Shown piece by piece: positions 32,761 to 42,195 of a stretch of DNA of 64,000 nucleotides. Position numbers and translations under genes: made by a program. The notes under the pieces are model-generated. The model had not been told where the DNA came from. It saw nothing but the letters and a program-made list of their open reading frames with translations, and made no database searches. Every line of letters begins with the position of its first letter. Within the stretch, counting starts at the first letter, position 1. Source of the DNA: Nonomuraea fuscirosea (GTDB lineage: Bacteria; Actinomycetota; Actinomycetes; Streptosporangiales; Streptosporangiaceae); NCBI RefSeq assembly GCF_003001935.1, contig NZ_PVNG01000013.1:124001-188000 (forward strand), read 5' to 3'.

Positions 32761-35247
32761 TCACCAGCCGCTGTTGCCCTGGCCTCGGACGAAGGTGTAG
32801 CCGGTGAGGTTGTTCAGGCCGCCCGACGCGGCCCCGGTGACCCTGACGCCGCCGGCGACGGCGCTGCCGGCCGCGGCGGCCTCGATGCCGTACGTGCCGG
32901 CCCCGGCGATGGTGAGGTTGTCGAGGGTGAGGCCCGAGATGGTGCGCTGCCAGCTCAGCAGCAGCCCCTGGTGGAGGCTGTCGCTGACGGTGACGTCCTG
33001 GACCACGACGGGCGCGGTGATGTCGGCCGTGTCGGCGTAGATCCACAGGCCGCCGAGCTGGGCTCCCCAGTTGGGCTCGTACCCGCCGGTCCTGGTCAGC
33101 GTGTTGCGCCGGACGGAGGTGGTCCCGCTGAAGGGCACCGGCGCGAAGCGGGTGCTGATCGCGATGCCGGCGGAGGCGGTCACGGTGTCGGACAGCAGGT
33201 TGTCCTCGACCCGGTTGCCGGAGCCGCCGTAGACGCCGACCGCGTTGGCCAGCATCGGCAGCGTGACCGTGTTGAAGGTGAACGCGCAGTTCGTCACCGC
33301 CGCGCCCTGCGAGAACATGGCCAGCCCGTCGTCCCCGGTGTTGCGGACGACGCTCTGGTCGAAGCGGGTGTCGCGGACGTTCGCGTGGATGTTGACGCCG
33401 TCGGCGAACGTGTCGCGGATGCGCACCCCGGCGACGTAGAGGCCGTCGGTGCCGGAGTCGATCCACATGCCGACCTTGACGTGCTCCATCCAGACGTTGT
33501 GCACCAGCGAGCCGGTGCCGAAGTTCCCCTCGATGCCGGTGTCGAAGGCGGCGTCGTCGCGGTAACGGACGTCGCCGGCGATGGTCAGGTCGGCGATCTG
33601 CACGCCGGAGCCGGTGGCGAAGAAGCCGCCCTTGCCGTTCGTGCCGCGCACGGTGCTGTACCACTGACCCGCGCCGCGCACCGCGACCCCGGCCACGTTG
33701 ACGCGGGCGCCGATGACGAACGTGCCCTGCGGGATCCACACGCCCTTGCCCTGGGCGCGGGCGGCGGAGATGGCGGCGTTGAGCGCGGCGGTGTCGTCGC
33801 CGGCGTCGTTCGCGACGGCTCCGTAGGAGGTGATGGACAGGTGGTCGGCGGGCATGGGCAGCGCGGCGGCGACCTGCTCGGTGTCGACGAGGTCGATGAC
33901 GTAGTAGGCGGCGCTGGACGAGGCGTCCTTCTGCAGCTTCAGCACCGTGCCGGCGGGCTGGGCGGGGATGCGGGCGCGGACTTCGTCGTAGAAGTGGTGC
34001 GGGCTGCCGCCGGCCGGGTCGTTGCCGTAGGGGTAGGCGCCGTACACCCAGCTGTAGGCAGAGCTCAGCGTGAGGTCCTGCAGCTTGACGCCGTCGGCGT
34101 AGAGGGCCAGCGGCGCGGTGGTGCCGGTGCCGGCCGCGTTGTCGGGGACGATGTGGCGCACGACGATCGAGTTCGCCGGCCTGGTCAGGGTGAACTGGAC
34201 GTACTCGCCGGTGGCGTCGAGCTTGACCGCGCGGCGGCCGGACGACTCGGCGGCCTGGGTGAGGTAGGCGCGATCGGGGCCGATGACGGAGGCGTTGGTC
34301 GTGCCCTGCTCGGCCTCGTACTCGGTGTAGGGGACGGTGGCTCCCCTGGCGGCGAGGGTGCCGGCGCCGGCGACGGTGATGCCGTCGAGGGCGACGCCGC
34401 CGGTGTCGCCGCTGTCGTACTGGTAGCCGATCAGGTTGAGGCCCGCGCGCAGAGCGAGCGTGTGGGTGAGGGTGAGCCAGCCGGAGCCGGCGGGCAGGGT
34501 GAGACGGCCGGCCTTGAGCCCGTTGACGTACGCGGTGAGCGTCCTGGCGCCGCCGGTGGCGTTGGCGTAGCGCAGCGTGGTGGCGGCCGAGCCGGCGGCC
34601 GGCATGGTCACGGTGCGGATGGCCCGGGCGCCCGGCGTGGTGAACCCGGTCGCGTACCCCGTTCCGGCGTAGCCGCCGATCGCGGTGGCCACGCTCGCGC
34701 CGCCGGACAGGAACGCGGTCTCCATCTCGTACGGCAGCGCCGCCACCGGGTCGGCGACCGTGATGCTGTCCAGGTTGACGTTGCCGAGGTCGGTGGCGTC
34801 GAAGCGGTAGGCGATGGTGTTCTGGCCGGCGTTGAGGGTGAACGTCTCGTCCCTGGTGGCCCAGGCGTTCCAGGCGCCGACGGCCGGCAGGGAGATCTGC
34901 CGGATCTTCGTCCCGTTGACGTACACGGACAGCGACATCGTGGCCGTGGTGCCGTTGGCGTAGCGCAGGCCGACGGTGGCCGGGCCCGCGGTGGCGGCGG
35001 TGACGGTGAACGTGGTGGCGGCGCGGCCCTTGTTGCCGTCGGTGTAGCCGGCCACGAAGCCGCTGCCGGTGTAGCCGGCGTGCTCGGTGCTGACGGCCGC
35101 GCCGCCGGACAGGGCGGCCGACTCGGCCTGGTAGGTGCGGGTGGCGGCGTGCGCGGCCGGAAGGGCCACGAAGGCGAGCGCGATGGCGGGGAGGAGGGCA
35201 AGTAACAGTGATGTGAGCGTGTTTCCGGGCAGCGTGTTCTCTGGCAT
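32761..35247 (-). CDS. Secreted multi-domain alpha-1,3-glucanase/mycodextranase-like protein (GH87-like)
   Basis: An 828-residue exoprotein. A signal peptide (1-35, ending 'PAAHAA') is followed by two CBM35/CBM6-like modules (about 37-165 and 172-300; each opens 'YQAESAALSGG' or 'YEMETAFLSGG'). A third carbohydrate-binding-like module lies at about 315-470, then a right-handed parallel beta-helix (about 475-828). The helix carries 'DGVNIHAN' and 'NTGDDGLAMFS' at about residues 615-640, consistent with the clustered catalytic aspartates of GH87. It would cut alpha-1,3-glucan (nigeran, mutan or fungal wall) outside the cell. Location beside an alpha-sugar importer and a GH13 enzyme supports this. 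A pectate-lyase-like activity is the main alternative. Confidence 0.82.
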   Translation of the reverse strand: MPENTLPGNTLTSLLLALLPAIALAFVALPAAHAATRTYQAESAALSGGAAVSTEHAGYTGSGFVAGYTDGNKGRAATTFTVTAATAGPATVGLRYANGTTATMSLSVYVNGTKIRQISLPAVGAWNAWATRDETFTLNAGQNTIAYRFDATDLGNVNLDSITVADPVAALPYEMETAFLSGGASVATAIGGYAGTGYATGFTTPGARAIRTVTMPAAGSAATTLRYANATGGARTLTAYVNGLKAGRLTLPAGSGWLTLTHTLALRAGLNLIGYQYDSGDTGGVALDGITVAGAGTLAARGATVPYTEYEAEQGTTNASVIGPDRAYLTQAAESSGRRAVKLDATGEYVQFTLTRPANSIVVRHIVPDNAAGTGTTAPLALYADGVKLQDLTLSSAYSWVYGAYPYGNDPAGGSPHHFYDEVRARIPAQPAGTVLKLQKDASSSAAYYVIDLVDTEQVAAALPMPADHLSITSYGAVANDAGDDTAALNAAISAARAQGKGVWIPQGTFVIGARVNVAGVAVRGAGQWYSTVRGTNGKGGFFATGSGVQIADLTIAGDVRYRDDAAFDTGIEGNFGTGSLVHNVWMEHVKVGMWIDSGTDGLYVAGVRIRDTFADGVNIHANVRDTRFDQSVVRNTGDDGLAMFSQGAAVTNCAFTFNTVTLPMLANAVGVYGGSGNRVEDNLLSDTVTASAGIAISTRFAPVPFSGTTSVRRNTLTRTGGYEPNWGAQLGGLWIYADTADITAPVVVQDVTVSDSLHQGLLLSWQRTISGLTLDNLTIAGAGTYGIEAAAAGSAVAGGVRVTGAASGGLNNLTGYTFVRGQGNSGW

Positions 35248-35283
35248 GGCGGACCGGGCTCCTTACTCGGGGTGGGGGGTGGA

Positions 35284-36252
35284 TCAGCCCTTGAGCGCGC
35301 CGGCCGACAGGCCGTTGAGTATGCCGCGCTGGAAGATCATGAAGATGACGATCATCGGGACGGAGGCGATGGCGAGCGCCGCGAACATCTCGTTCTGGGG
35401 CACGTACCCGGTCATGGCCAGCCGGCTCAGCGCCACGCTGAGCGTCTGCGCCTGCGGGTCACGCAAAACCAGCAGCGGCCAGAGGAAGTCCTTCCATGAG
35501 CCGATGATCGCGAAGATCGACACGACGGCGAGCACCGGCCGCGACAGCGGCAGCACGACGCTCCACAGGGTGCGCAGCCGCCCGGCCCCGTCGATGGCCG
35601 CCGCCTCCAGCAGCTCGCCGGGGATCCGGTCGAAGAAACGTTTGAGCACGTAGACGTTGAAGGCGTTGGCCGCGGCCGGCAGCCACAGCGCCCACGGCGA
35701 GTCGACCAGGTTGACCCCGAAGATCGGCACGTCCACCACGGCCAGGTACTTCGGCACGAGCAGCGCGTCGGCCGGCAGCATGAGGCTGGCCAGGATGAGA
35801 CCCAGCACCAGCTTGCCGAGCACGGGTCGCAGCCGCGACAGCGCGTACGCCGCCGCCACGTCCACCACGAGGGTGACGAGCCAGACGCCGGCCGTGTAGA
35901 AGGCGGTGTTGAGCAGGAACCGGCCCAGGTCCAGCCGCTCCCACGCGACCGCGAACGTCTCGGGGTGCCAGGCGCGCGGCACCAGCGTCGGCACCGGCTC
36001 GGCCAGCTCGGCGGGCGCCTTCATGGCCCCGGTGATCATCCAGTACAGGGGGAAGAGGAAGATCAGCAGGAACAGCGCGGCCATCGCCGTCAGCGCGGCC
36101 CAGTAGAGGACGCGGCGGTGGCCCCGGTTGAGGTCGGCCTCGGAGATCAGCGTCCTGGCGGCGGGTTCGCGCCGCGCCGGCCGTGACCGGCGGGCCCGCC
36201 GGGGCGGCGGCCCCGTGACGGCGGCCGGGCGGCGCACGGTGGTGAGGGTCAT
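35284..36252 (-). CDS. Carbohydrate ABC transporter permease (MalG type)
   Basis: A 322-residue permease with an Arg/Pro-rich cytoplasmic N-terminus, six membrane segments and the EAA motif 'EAAAIDGAGRLRTLWSVVLPLSRP'. It ends 'FQRGILNGLSAGALKG', the MalG-type C-terminal signature. It is the inner-membrane partner of the MalF-type protein; the ATP Start codon 36252 lies 1 nt after that gene's stop. No ATPase gene is present, so the importer must borrow a shared MsiK-type ATPase, as is common in actinobacteria. Confidence 0.93.
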   Translation of the reverse strand: MTLTTVRRPAAVTGPPPRRARRSRPARREPAARTLISEADLNRGHRRVLYWAALTAMAALFLLIFLFPLYWMITGAMKAPAELAEPVPTLVPRAWHPETFAVAWERLDLGRFLLNTAFYTAGVWLVTLVVDVAAAYALSRLRPVLGKLVLGLILASLMLPADALLVPKYLAVVDVPIFGVNLVDSPWALWLPAAANAFNVYVLKRFFDRIPGELLEAAAIDGAGRLRTLWSVVLPLSRPVLAVVSIFAIIGSWKDFLWPLLVLRDPQAQTLSVALSRLAMTGYVPQNEMFAALAIASVPMIVIFMIFQRGILNGLSAGALKG

Positions 36253-36253
36253 C

Positions 36254-37153
36254 TCAATCCTTGTCGCGGGTCAGGCGCAGGTACGCGGCCGAGAACGCGC
36301 CCAGCACCACGAACAGCAGCACGCTCATCGCGGCGGCCAGGCCGAAGTCGTTGTTGACGGTGAAGGCGTAGCGGTAGACCAGCACTAGCACCGTGATCGT
36401 GTCCGGGTTGGTGGTGCCGGTCAGCTGGTACGGCTCGATGAAGACCTGCATGGTCGCCACGATCTGCAGCAGGAGCAGCACCAGCAGGATGAAGCGCATC
36501 TGCGGCAGGACGACGTGCCTGACGCGCTGCCGCACGCTCGCGCCGTCAAGCTCGGCGGCCTCGTAGAGCTCGCTCGGGATGGTGGCCAGGCCGGCCAGGT
36601 ACATGATCGTGGCGCCGCCCATGTTCGCCCAGGTCGAGACGAGGACCAGGGAGATCATGGCCATCTTCGGGGACTGCGTCCAGTCGGAGGCGGGCAGGCC
36701 GAGACCGGTCAGGATCGAGTTGAACAGGCCGTTGCCGGGGTCGTAGAAGTACTGCCAGAGCAGCACGCTGACGATCGGCGGCAGCATGACCGGCGTGTAG
36801 ACAGCGATCCTGAAGAAGCCCTTGAGGTGCCGGAACTCGTTGATCACGACGGCCACCACGAACGGCACCGCGTACCCGAAGAGCAGCGCCAGCCCGGTGA
36901 ACTCCAGCGTGTTGGCCCAGGCGGTGAAGAACAGCGGGTCGTCGAACAGGGCGCGGAAGTTGTCCCAGCCCACCCAGACCGCGTCGGTGACGAAGTTGAC
37001 CTGCTGGAAGCTGAGGACGATCCCCCTGACCAGCGGGTACCACGAGAACAGGGCGAAGCAGGCGACGCCGGCCGCCAGGAAGGCCCAGGCGTGCAGGTTG
37101 CGGCGCAGCCAGGCCCCCCTGCGGCGGCCGCGGTGCGCGGGGACGGCCGTCAC
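36254..37153 (-). CDS. Carbohydrate ABC transporter permease (MalF type)
   Basis: A 299-residue permease with an initial basic segment, six membrane helices and the EAA motif 'EAAELDGASVRQRVRHVVLPQMR'. GTG 37153 overlaps the stop of the binding-protein gene (GTGA), which fixes the start. Together with the MalG-type protein it imports a sugar or oligosaccharide delivered by the lipoprotein encoded upstream. Confidence 0.92.
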   Translation of the reverse strand: MTAVPAHRGRRRGAWLRRNLHAWAFLAAGVACFALFSWYPLVRGIVLSFQQVNFVTDAVWVGWDNFRALFDDPLFFTAWANTLEFTGLALLFGYAVPFVVAVVINEFRHLKGFFRIAVYTPVMLPPIVSVLLWQYFYDPGNGLFNSILTGLGLPASDWTQSPKMAMISLVLVSTWANMGGATIMYLAGLATIPSELYEAAELDGASVRQRVRHVVLPQMRFILLVLLLLQIVATMQVFIEPYQLTGTTNPDTITVLVLVYRYAFTVNNDFGLAAAMSVLLFVVLGAFSAAYLRLTRDKD

Positions 37154-38502
37154 TTGACCGTGGCCAGGATCTGGCCGACCTGCTTCTCGGCGTCCGCCAG
37201 CAGCGCCTCGACGTCGGCGTTCGCGTCGGTGAGGACCTTCTGCATGGCGGTGTCGAGCACGGCGTAGATCTGCTGGGCGTTCGGCGGCTCCAGCTTGACC
37301 GGGACGCGGCCGAGCGCCGCGGCGAACGGGGCGAAGTTCTTCGTGGGGACGGTGGCGTGCTTCTCGGTCGCCGCACGCTGCTTGCGCTCGGAGTCGCCGG
37401 TCCACACGTTCGGCTCGGGCAGGCCGACGGGCAGGCCCTTGGCGGCGGCCCGCGCGTTGTCGGCGTCGATGCGGTCGGGGTTCTTCCTGAACGTCAGCCA
37501 GGCCAGGCCCGCCTTGATCTTCTCCGGGCTGAGGCCGGCCTTGAACATGTAGCCGGAGCCGCCGCCGAGCGTGCCCTGGCCGCCGGGGATCGGGCCCATG
37601 CCGAAGTCGTCGTACGTGGCCTTGAACCGGGTGACGGTGTTGGTCAGGTCGCCGGTCGAGCCGACCATCTGGCCGAGTTTGGCCGAGGCCATGAGCTTGA
37701 CCAGGTCGTCGTACTCCAGCAGTTGCCGTTTCCCCATCGTGTCGTCGGTCCAGCGCATGTCCTTGAGCTGCCGCAGCACCTGTCGGCCCTGGTCGCTGTT
37801 GAAGGCGGGCTTCCAGGCGCCGGTGGCGTCCTTGACGGCGACGTCGCCGCCGACGGAGTAGATCTCGGCGGTGAAGTGCCAGCCGCCGATGTTGGACTTG
37901 CTGTAGTCGCCGTAGCCGACGACGCCGTCGCCGAGCGCCGTCAGCTTCTTGGCGTTCTCGCGGACCTCGGCCCAGGTGAGCGGGGGTTTGTCGGGGTCGA
38001 GGCCGGCCTTCTTGTACAGGGCGCGGTTGTAGAGCAGGCCCAGGGAGTAGTTGTCGTCGGGCAGGCCGTACACCTTGCCCTTGTCGTCGGAGAAGACCCG
38101 CATCAGGCCCGGCTTGTAGGCCTTGGTGACGGGGAAGTCCGCGAGGTACGGGCTGACGTCCGAGACCTGACGCCGGGCGATGAGGTTCTGGGCGTCGGTG
38201 AGGTAGACGTAGAAGACGTCTTCCAGCTGACCGCCGGCGATCTTGGCGCTGAACGTCTGAGGGTCCATGAAACCCTCCTTGGCCTCGATCCGGTAGTCGG
38301 GGTAGCGGGCCTCGAACGCCTTGACGTTCTCCTCGAAGACGGCCCGGTTGTACTCGTCGGTGGCCGGGGGCAGGCCGTTCACCGTGATGGTCACCGGACC
38401 GCCCGCGGGCTCCTGCCCCTGCGGCGCCCCGCCGCCGCATGCCGCGCAGGCCAGCGTCGCGCAGACGGCCAGTGACAGCCCGAGGGCTCTGCCGCGCTTC
38501 AT
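37150..38502 (-). CDS. Sugar ABC transporter substrate-binding lipoprotein (SBP_bac_1)
   Basis: A 450-residue family-1 extracellular binding protein. Its signal peptide MKRGRALGLSLAVCATLACA ends in a lipobox with acylated cysteine at about residue 22. Typical motifs include 'FEARYPDYRIEAKEGFMDP' and 'PLTWAEVRENAKKLTALG'. It captures the sugar, probably an alpha-gluco-oligosaccharide judging by its neighbours. It is the first gene of the importer operon. A palindromic operator candidate lies 169 bp upstream. Confidence 0.93.
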   Translation of the reverse strand: MKRGRALGLSLAVCATLACAACGGGAPQGQEPAGGPVTITVNGLPPATDEYNRAVFEENVKAFEARYPDYRIEAKEGFMDPQTFSAKIAGGQLEDVFYVYLTDAQNLIARRQVSDVSPYLADFPVTKAYKPGLMRVFSDDKGKVYGLPDDNYSLGLLYNRALYKKAGLDPDKPPLTWAEVRENAKKLTALGDGVVGYGDYSKSNIGGWHFTAEIYSVGGDVAVKDATGAWKPAFNSDQGRQVLRQLKDMRWTDDTMGKRQLLEYDDLVKLMASAKLGQMVGSTGDLTNTVTRFKATYDDFGMGPIPGGQGTLGGGSGYMFKAGLSPEKIKAGLAWLTFRKNPDRIDADNARAAAKGLPVGLPEPNVWTGDSERKQRAATEKHATVPTKNFAPFAAALGRVPVKLEPPNAQQIYAVLDTAMQKVLTDANADVEALLADAEKQVGQILATVK

Positions 38503-38670
38503 CCCAAGCGATCCCTTCCGTGGGGGAACTTCCGCACCTGGGCAGCCCGGATCGCCAGCGGTGCGCGCTGGTGTCACGTGGTGATGACCGGCATGTCGCC
38601 TGGAGGTTTCCGAGCGCCGAGGTGTTGCCAGAACCGTAGGACCGCGCTCGCCGGATGTCCATAGCGTGCC

Positions 38671-38683
38671 GCAAGAATCTTGC
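38671..38683. promoter_or_regulatory. Palindromic operator candidate for the LacI regulator
   Basis: GCAAGA-A-TCTTGC is a perfect 6-1-6 palindrome between the 3' end of the LacI gene and the start of the sugar-importer operon. It resembles LacI-family operators of actinobacterial sugar loci. The half-site GCAAGAA recurs twice just upstream of the LacI gene itself (39745-39772). Confidence 0.6.
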
Positions 38684-38716
38684 TGTGATATGAAATTTAC
38701 TGACAGCGGCTCAGAG

Positions 38717-39721
38717 CTAGCGGGCGGGACACATCCCCGTGGAACCCCGCACGATCAGCTCAGGGTCGAACAGCACCTCGTCGACAGGCACCACATGGCC
38801 GTTGATCTGCGACATCAGCGCGGCGACCGCCGCGCCGCCCATGGCCGCGACGGGCTGGCGCACGGTGGTCAAGGGCGGATCGGTGACGCTCATCAGGCTC
38901 GAATCGTCGAACCCGACCACGGACACGTCGGCCGGCACGCGCAGGCCCTGCTTGCGCACGGCCTTGATGGCGCCGAGCGCGAGCGCGTCACTGGCGCACA
39001 CCAGCGCCGTCGCACCCTCGCCCACCAGGCGCGCGGCGGCGGTGGCGCCGCCCTCCATGGTGAAGATCGTGTGCGCCACGAGCGCGCGCCACCCCGGATC
39101 ACCGCGCTCGGCGGCCTCCCTCCCGAAGGCGGCGAGCTTGCGCGCGGACGGGACATGACCGACCGGGCCCAGGATCAGCCCGATCCGCTCGTGCCCCAGG
39201 GCACGCAGGTGGCCGAGCGCCTGCCGTACGGCGACGCCGTCGTCCACGCACACGCGGGGGACGTCGAGGTTCTCGTCGGCCGCGTTGATCAGCACGATCG
39301 GCAGCTTCCGCGCGCGCAGCTCCTTGACCTGCGCCGCGCCCGCGTCGGCGTAGCTGCTGCCGATGAAGACGATGCCGCCGACGTCCTGGGCCAGCAGCAT
39401 CTGCACGTAGTGCGCCTCCGGCAGCCCGTCGGCGGTGCGGGTGCACAGGACGGGCAGCAGGTTGCGCCTGATCAGCTCGGTGACGACCAGCTCGGCCATG
39501 GCGGGGAAGATCGGGTTCTGCAGCTCGGGCAGCACGAGCCCGATCAGCGGGGCGCGCTGGTTGCGCAGCTTCTGCGGCCGCTCGTAGCCGAAGACGTCGA
39601 GCGCGGTGAGCACGGAGTCGCGGGTGGCCTGGGCGATGCCCGGCTTGTCGTGCAGCACCCGGCTGACGGTGGCCACGCTGACGCCGGCGAAGGCGGCCAC
39701 GTCGGAGAGTCGTCTCGGCAT
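38717..39721 (-). CDS. LacI-family transcriptional regulator
   Basis: A 334-residue repressor. The N-terminal HTH reads 'RLSDVAAFAGVSVATVSRVL', with the hinge helix region near residue 50, then a periplasmic-binding-like effector domain. It probably represses the adjacent sugar importer-glucanase operon and itself until an alpha-glucan-derived sugar binds. The gene ends 214 bp before the importer operon on the same strand. Confidence 0.95.
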   Translation of the reverse strand: MPRRLSDVAAFAGVSVATVSRVLHDKPGIAQATRDSVLTALDVFGYERPQKLRNQRAPLIGLVLPELQNPIFPAMAELVVTELIRRNLLPVLCTRTADGLPEAHYVQMLLAQDVGGIVFIGSSYADAGAAQVKELRARKLPIVLINAADENLDVPRVCVDDGVAVRQALGHLRALGHERIGLILGPVGHVPSARKLAAFGREAAERGDPGWRALVAHTIFTMEGGATAAARLVGEGATALVCASDALALGAIKAVRKQGLRVPADVSVVGFDDSSLMSVTDPPLTTVRQPVAAMGGAAVAALMSQINGHVVPVDEVLFDPELIVRGSTGMCPAR

Positions 39722-39744
39722 GAGGCGATGTTACAACGTGTACT

Positions 39745-39772
39745 GCAAGAATGGGAATGAGTTACGCAAGAA
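39745..39772. promoter_or_regulatory. Paired GCAAGAA half-sites upstream of the LacI gene
   Basis: GCAAGAA occurs at 39745-39751 and 39766-39772, 21 bp apart (two helical turns), in direct orientation, 24-51 bp before the LacI start. The same heptamer begins the palindrome at 38671. Autoregulation is inferred. Confidence 0.5.
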
Positions 39773-39861
39773 ATCGACAACCGGTTGAGGGCAGGCCGAG
39801 CCGGAGCTCTGATCGGCGCAGTGCCGGGAACGCCGGCGGGCGCCCGGCTTACGATGGACGC

Positions 39862-40458
39862 ATGCCCCGCATCCAGGCCGCGACCATCGGCGAGCACCGC
39901 GCCCAGACGCGCGACCGGATCCTCCAGGCGGTCTCGCGCCTGTCGAGAGTGCAGGGCATCGACGCCATCTCCCTGACCGAGGTGGCGAGCGAGGCCGGCA
40001 TCACCCGGACCGTCCTCTACAACTACTTCCCCGACAAGGCGGCGCTGCTGCTGGCGTTCACCGAGCGGGTGACCCAGTACTTCATCGACGCCTACGAGCA
40101 GGAGCTGCCCGCCGGGGCCGGTCCCGCCGACCGGTTGCGGGTGTTCGTCCGGCTGCAGCTGGCGGGGCTGCTGGCCCACCCGCATCCGGGCGCGGCCGAC
40201 CTCAGTGCCGCCCTGGGGCCGGACGCCTACCAGCGGCTGGCCGAGCATGTCGCGCCGATGCAGCGGATCCTGGCCGGCATCCTGGAGAGCGGCGTCGAGG
40301 CCGGCGACTTCCGGGTGCTCGACGTGCCCGCCACGGCCCGGATGGTCCTCGCCGTCATCGGCGCCGAGCGGCTCCCGCTGATCAGCGGCGACGTGACGGT
40401 CGAGGCGGCCGCCGCCGCGGTGTCGGAGTTCGTCCTGCGCGCCCTGGCCAGCGACTGA
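39862..40458 (+). CDS. TetR-family transcriptional regulator
   Basis: A 198-residue regulator. The TetR HTH is at about residues 15-60 ('RDRILQAVSRLSRVQGIDAISLTEVASEAGITRTVLYNYFPDKAALL'-type region, with the diagnostic 'LYNYFPDKAALL'), followed by a helical ligand domain. It lies 78 bp before the MFS pump on the same strand, the usual arrangement of a repressor and the efflux gene it controls. ATG 39862 begins the conserved region, but the ribosome site is weak. Confidence 0.92.
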   Translation: MPRIQAATIGEHRAQTRDRILQAVSRLSRVQGIDAISLTEVASEAGITRTVLYNYFPDKAALLLAFTERVTQYFIDAYEQELPAGAGPADRLRVFVRLQLAGLLAHPHPGAADLSAALGPDAYQRLAEHVAPMQRILAGILESGVEAGDFRVLDVPATARMVLAVIGAERLPLISGDVTVEAAAAAVSEFVLRALASD

Positions 40459-40536
40459 CCCCGTCCACCGGCACGGCGGGCGCGAGGGCCGGGCCGGGCG
40501 ATGGAAGTGTCGGGGGCCGATGACAGGATGGGCTCC

Positions 40537-41958
40537 ATGACCAACCTCCCGGACGCGGCGCACGACCACGTCGAGCTCAAGTCGGCGCGCGGCCGGTGGA
40601 TCCTCGGCGCGACCGTGCTCGGGTCGGGGCTGGCGCTGCTCGACAGCACCGTGGTCAACGTGGCGCTGCCGTTCCTGGGCCGCGAGCTCGACGCGGGCAT
40701 GGCCGGCCTGCAGTGGACGATCAACGCGTACACGCTCACGCTCGCGGGGCTGATCCTGCTCGGCGGCTCGCTCGGCGACCGCTACGGCCGGCGCACGCTC
40801 TTCCTGATCGGCACCGTCTGGTTCGCGATCGCCTCGGCCCTGTGCGGCCTGGCGCCCAACATCGAGTTCCTCATCGCCGCCCGCGCCCTCCAGGGCATCG
40901 GCGGGGCGCTGCTCACGCCGGGGTCGCTGGCGATCATCCAGGCGTCGTTCGTCCGGCACGACCGGCCGAAGGCCGTGGGGGTGTGGTCCGGGCTGGGCGG
41001 CGTGGCCAGCGCGATCGGGCCGCTGCTGGGCGGCTGGCTGGTGCAGACGGCCGGCTGGCGGTGGGCGTTCCTGATCAACCTGCCGTTCGCGGCGCTGATC
41101 GTCTTCGTCACGCTGCGGCACGTGCCGGAGAGCAGGGACGAGCAGGCGGTGGGGCGCTTCGACGTGCTCGGCGCGGTGCTGGCGGCGCTGGCGCTGGCCG
41201 GGATCACCTACGGGCTGATCGGGAAGGGGGCGTGGCTGCCGCTGCTGGCGGGGGCGGTGGCCGGGGCGGCGTTCGTGGCGGTCCAGATCCGCAGGTCACC
41301 CGACGCGCTGGTGCCGGTGGGCATGTTCCGCGACCGCGTCTTCACGGCGGTCAACGTGGTGACGCTGATCATGTACGCGGCCATGGGCGTGGTGTTCTTC
41401 CTGCTGGTGGTGCAGCTCCAGGTGGTCTCCGGGTTCTCGCCCATCGCCGCCGGCCTGTCGATGCTGCCGACCACGATCCTGATGATGCTGCTGTCGGCCC
41501 GGGCCGGCGAGCTGGCCAAACGCGTGGGCCCGCGCTGGCCCATGACGCTCGGCATCCTGGTGGCGGGCTGCGGGTTCCTGGCGATGAGCACGATCGGGTT
41601 CGGCGCGTCCTACCCGTTCCAGGTGCTCCCCGCGGTGTTCGTGTTCGGGCTCGGCCTGTCGGCGACGGTCGCCCCGCTGACCGCGACCGTCCTGGCCACC
41701 GCCGACGAGCGTTACGCGGGCACGGCCAGCGGCGTCAACAACGCGGTGGCCCGCACCGGCAGCCTCCTGGCGGTGGCCGCGGTCCCGCCCCTGGTCGGCC
41801 TGGTGGGCGACGCGTTCCAGCAGCCGGCGGTGTTCGACGCGGGCTTCCGCATGGCCATGCTGATCAGTGCCGCGCTGATGGTCGTGGCGGCCCTGATCAC
41901 CTTCTTCACCATCAGGACGAACGTCCTGACCGCCGACGATGACGACGACCGTTCCTGA
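40537..41958 (+). CDS. MFS drug efflux transporter (DHA2, 14-TM type)
   Basis: A 473-residue EmrB/QacA-type exporter with about 14 membrane helices. Motifs include 'LLDSTVVNVALPFLGREL' in helix 1 (motif D1), 'GGSLGDRYGRRTLFLIG' (motif A) and 'GPLLGGWLVQTAGWRWAFLINLP' (motif C). It would expel a drug or natural product by proton exchange. ATG 40537 is preferred because AGGA lies 8 nt upstream; in-frame ATGs at 40501 and 40528 are weaker. The TetR gene just upstream is its likely regulator. Confidence 0.93.
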   Translation: MTNLPDAAHDHVELKSARGRWILGATVLGSGLALLDSTVVNVALPFLGRELDAGMAGLQWTINAYTLTLAGLILLGGSLGDRYGRRTLFLIGTVWFAIASALCGLAPNIEFLIAARALQGIGGALLTPGSLAIIQASFVRHDRPKAVGVWSGLGGVASAIGPLLGGWLVQTAGWRWAFLINLPFAALIVFVTLRHVPESRDEQAVGRFDVLGAVLAALALAGITYGLIGKGAWLPLLAGAVAGAAFVAVQIRRSPDALVPVGMFRDRVFTAVNVVTLIMYAAMGVVFFLLVVQLQVVSGFSPIAAGLSMLPTTILMMLLSARAGELAKRVGPRWPMTLGILVAGCGFLAMSTIGFGASYPFQVLPAVFVFGLGLSATVAPLTATVLATADERYAGTASGVNNAVARTGSLLAVAAVPPLVGLVGDAFQQPAVFDAGFRMAMLISAALMVVAALITFFTIRTNVLTADDDDDRS

Positions 41959-42195
41959 TCTCAGGATCGTCGCCAGACCTCCGGCGTCCCCCGCCGGACC
42001 CCGGCCGACTCACGACACCCATCGGCATACCCCCAGCCCCAGCCCGTGACAGGCCCTCGGCAGGCCCCGGCGCGTTCTCGTAGTGTCGCGTGTCACGTTT
42101 TCTAGACGCAAGCCCGACGTGGCTGGCGGGGCATCGCGACGACCCGTCAGGGCGCCCCGGCCTGGGACGACGGCGTCGAGGCAGAAACGCTGGAG

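Noticed and set aside
30994..35205. A 1403-codon open frame on the plus strand across the GH13 and GH87-like genes
   Set aside because: It is antisense to two clearly coding genes with intact catalytic motifs, and its translation is low-complexity Gly/Asp/Val/Arg.
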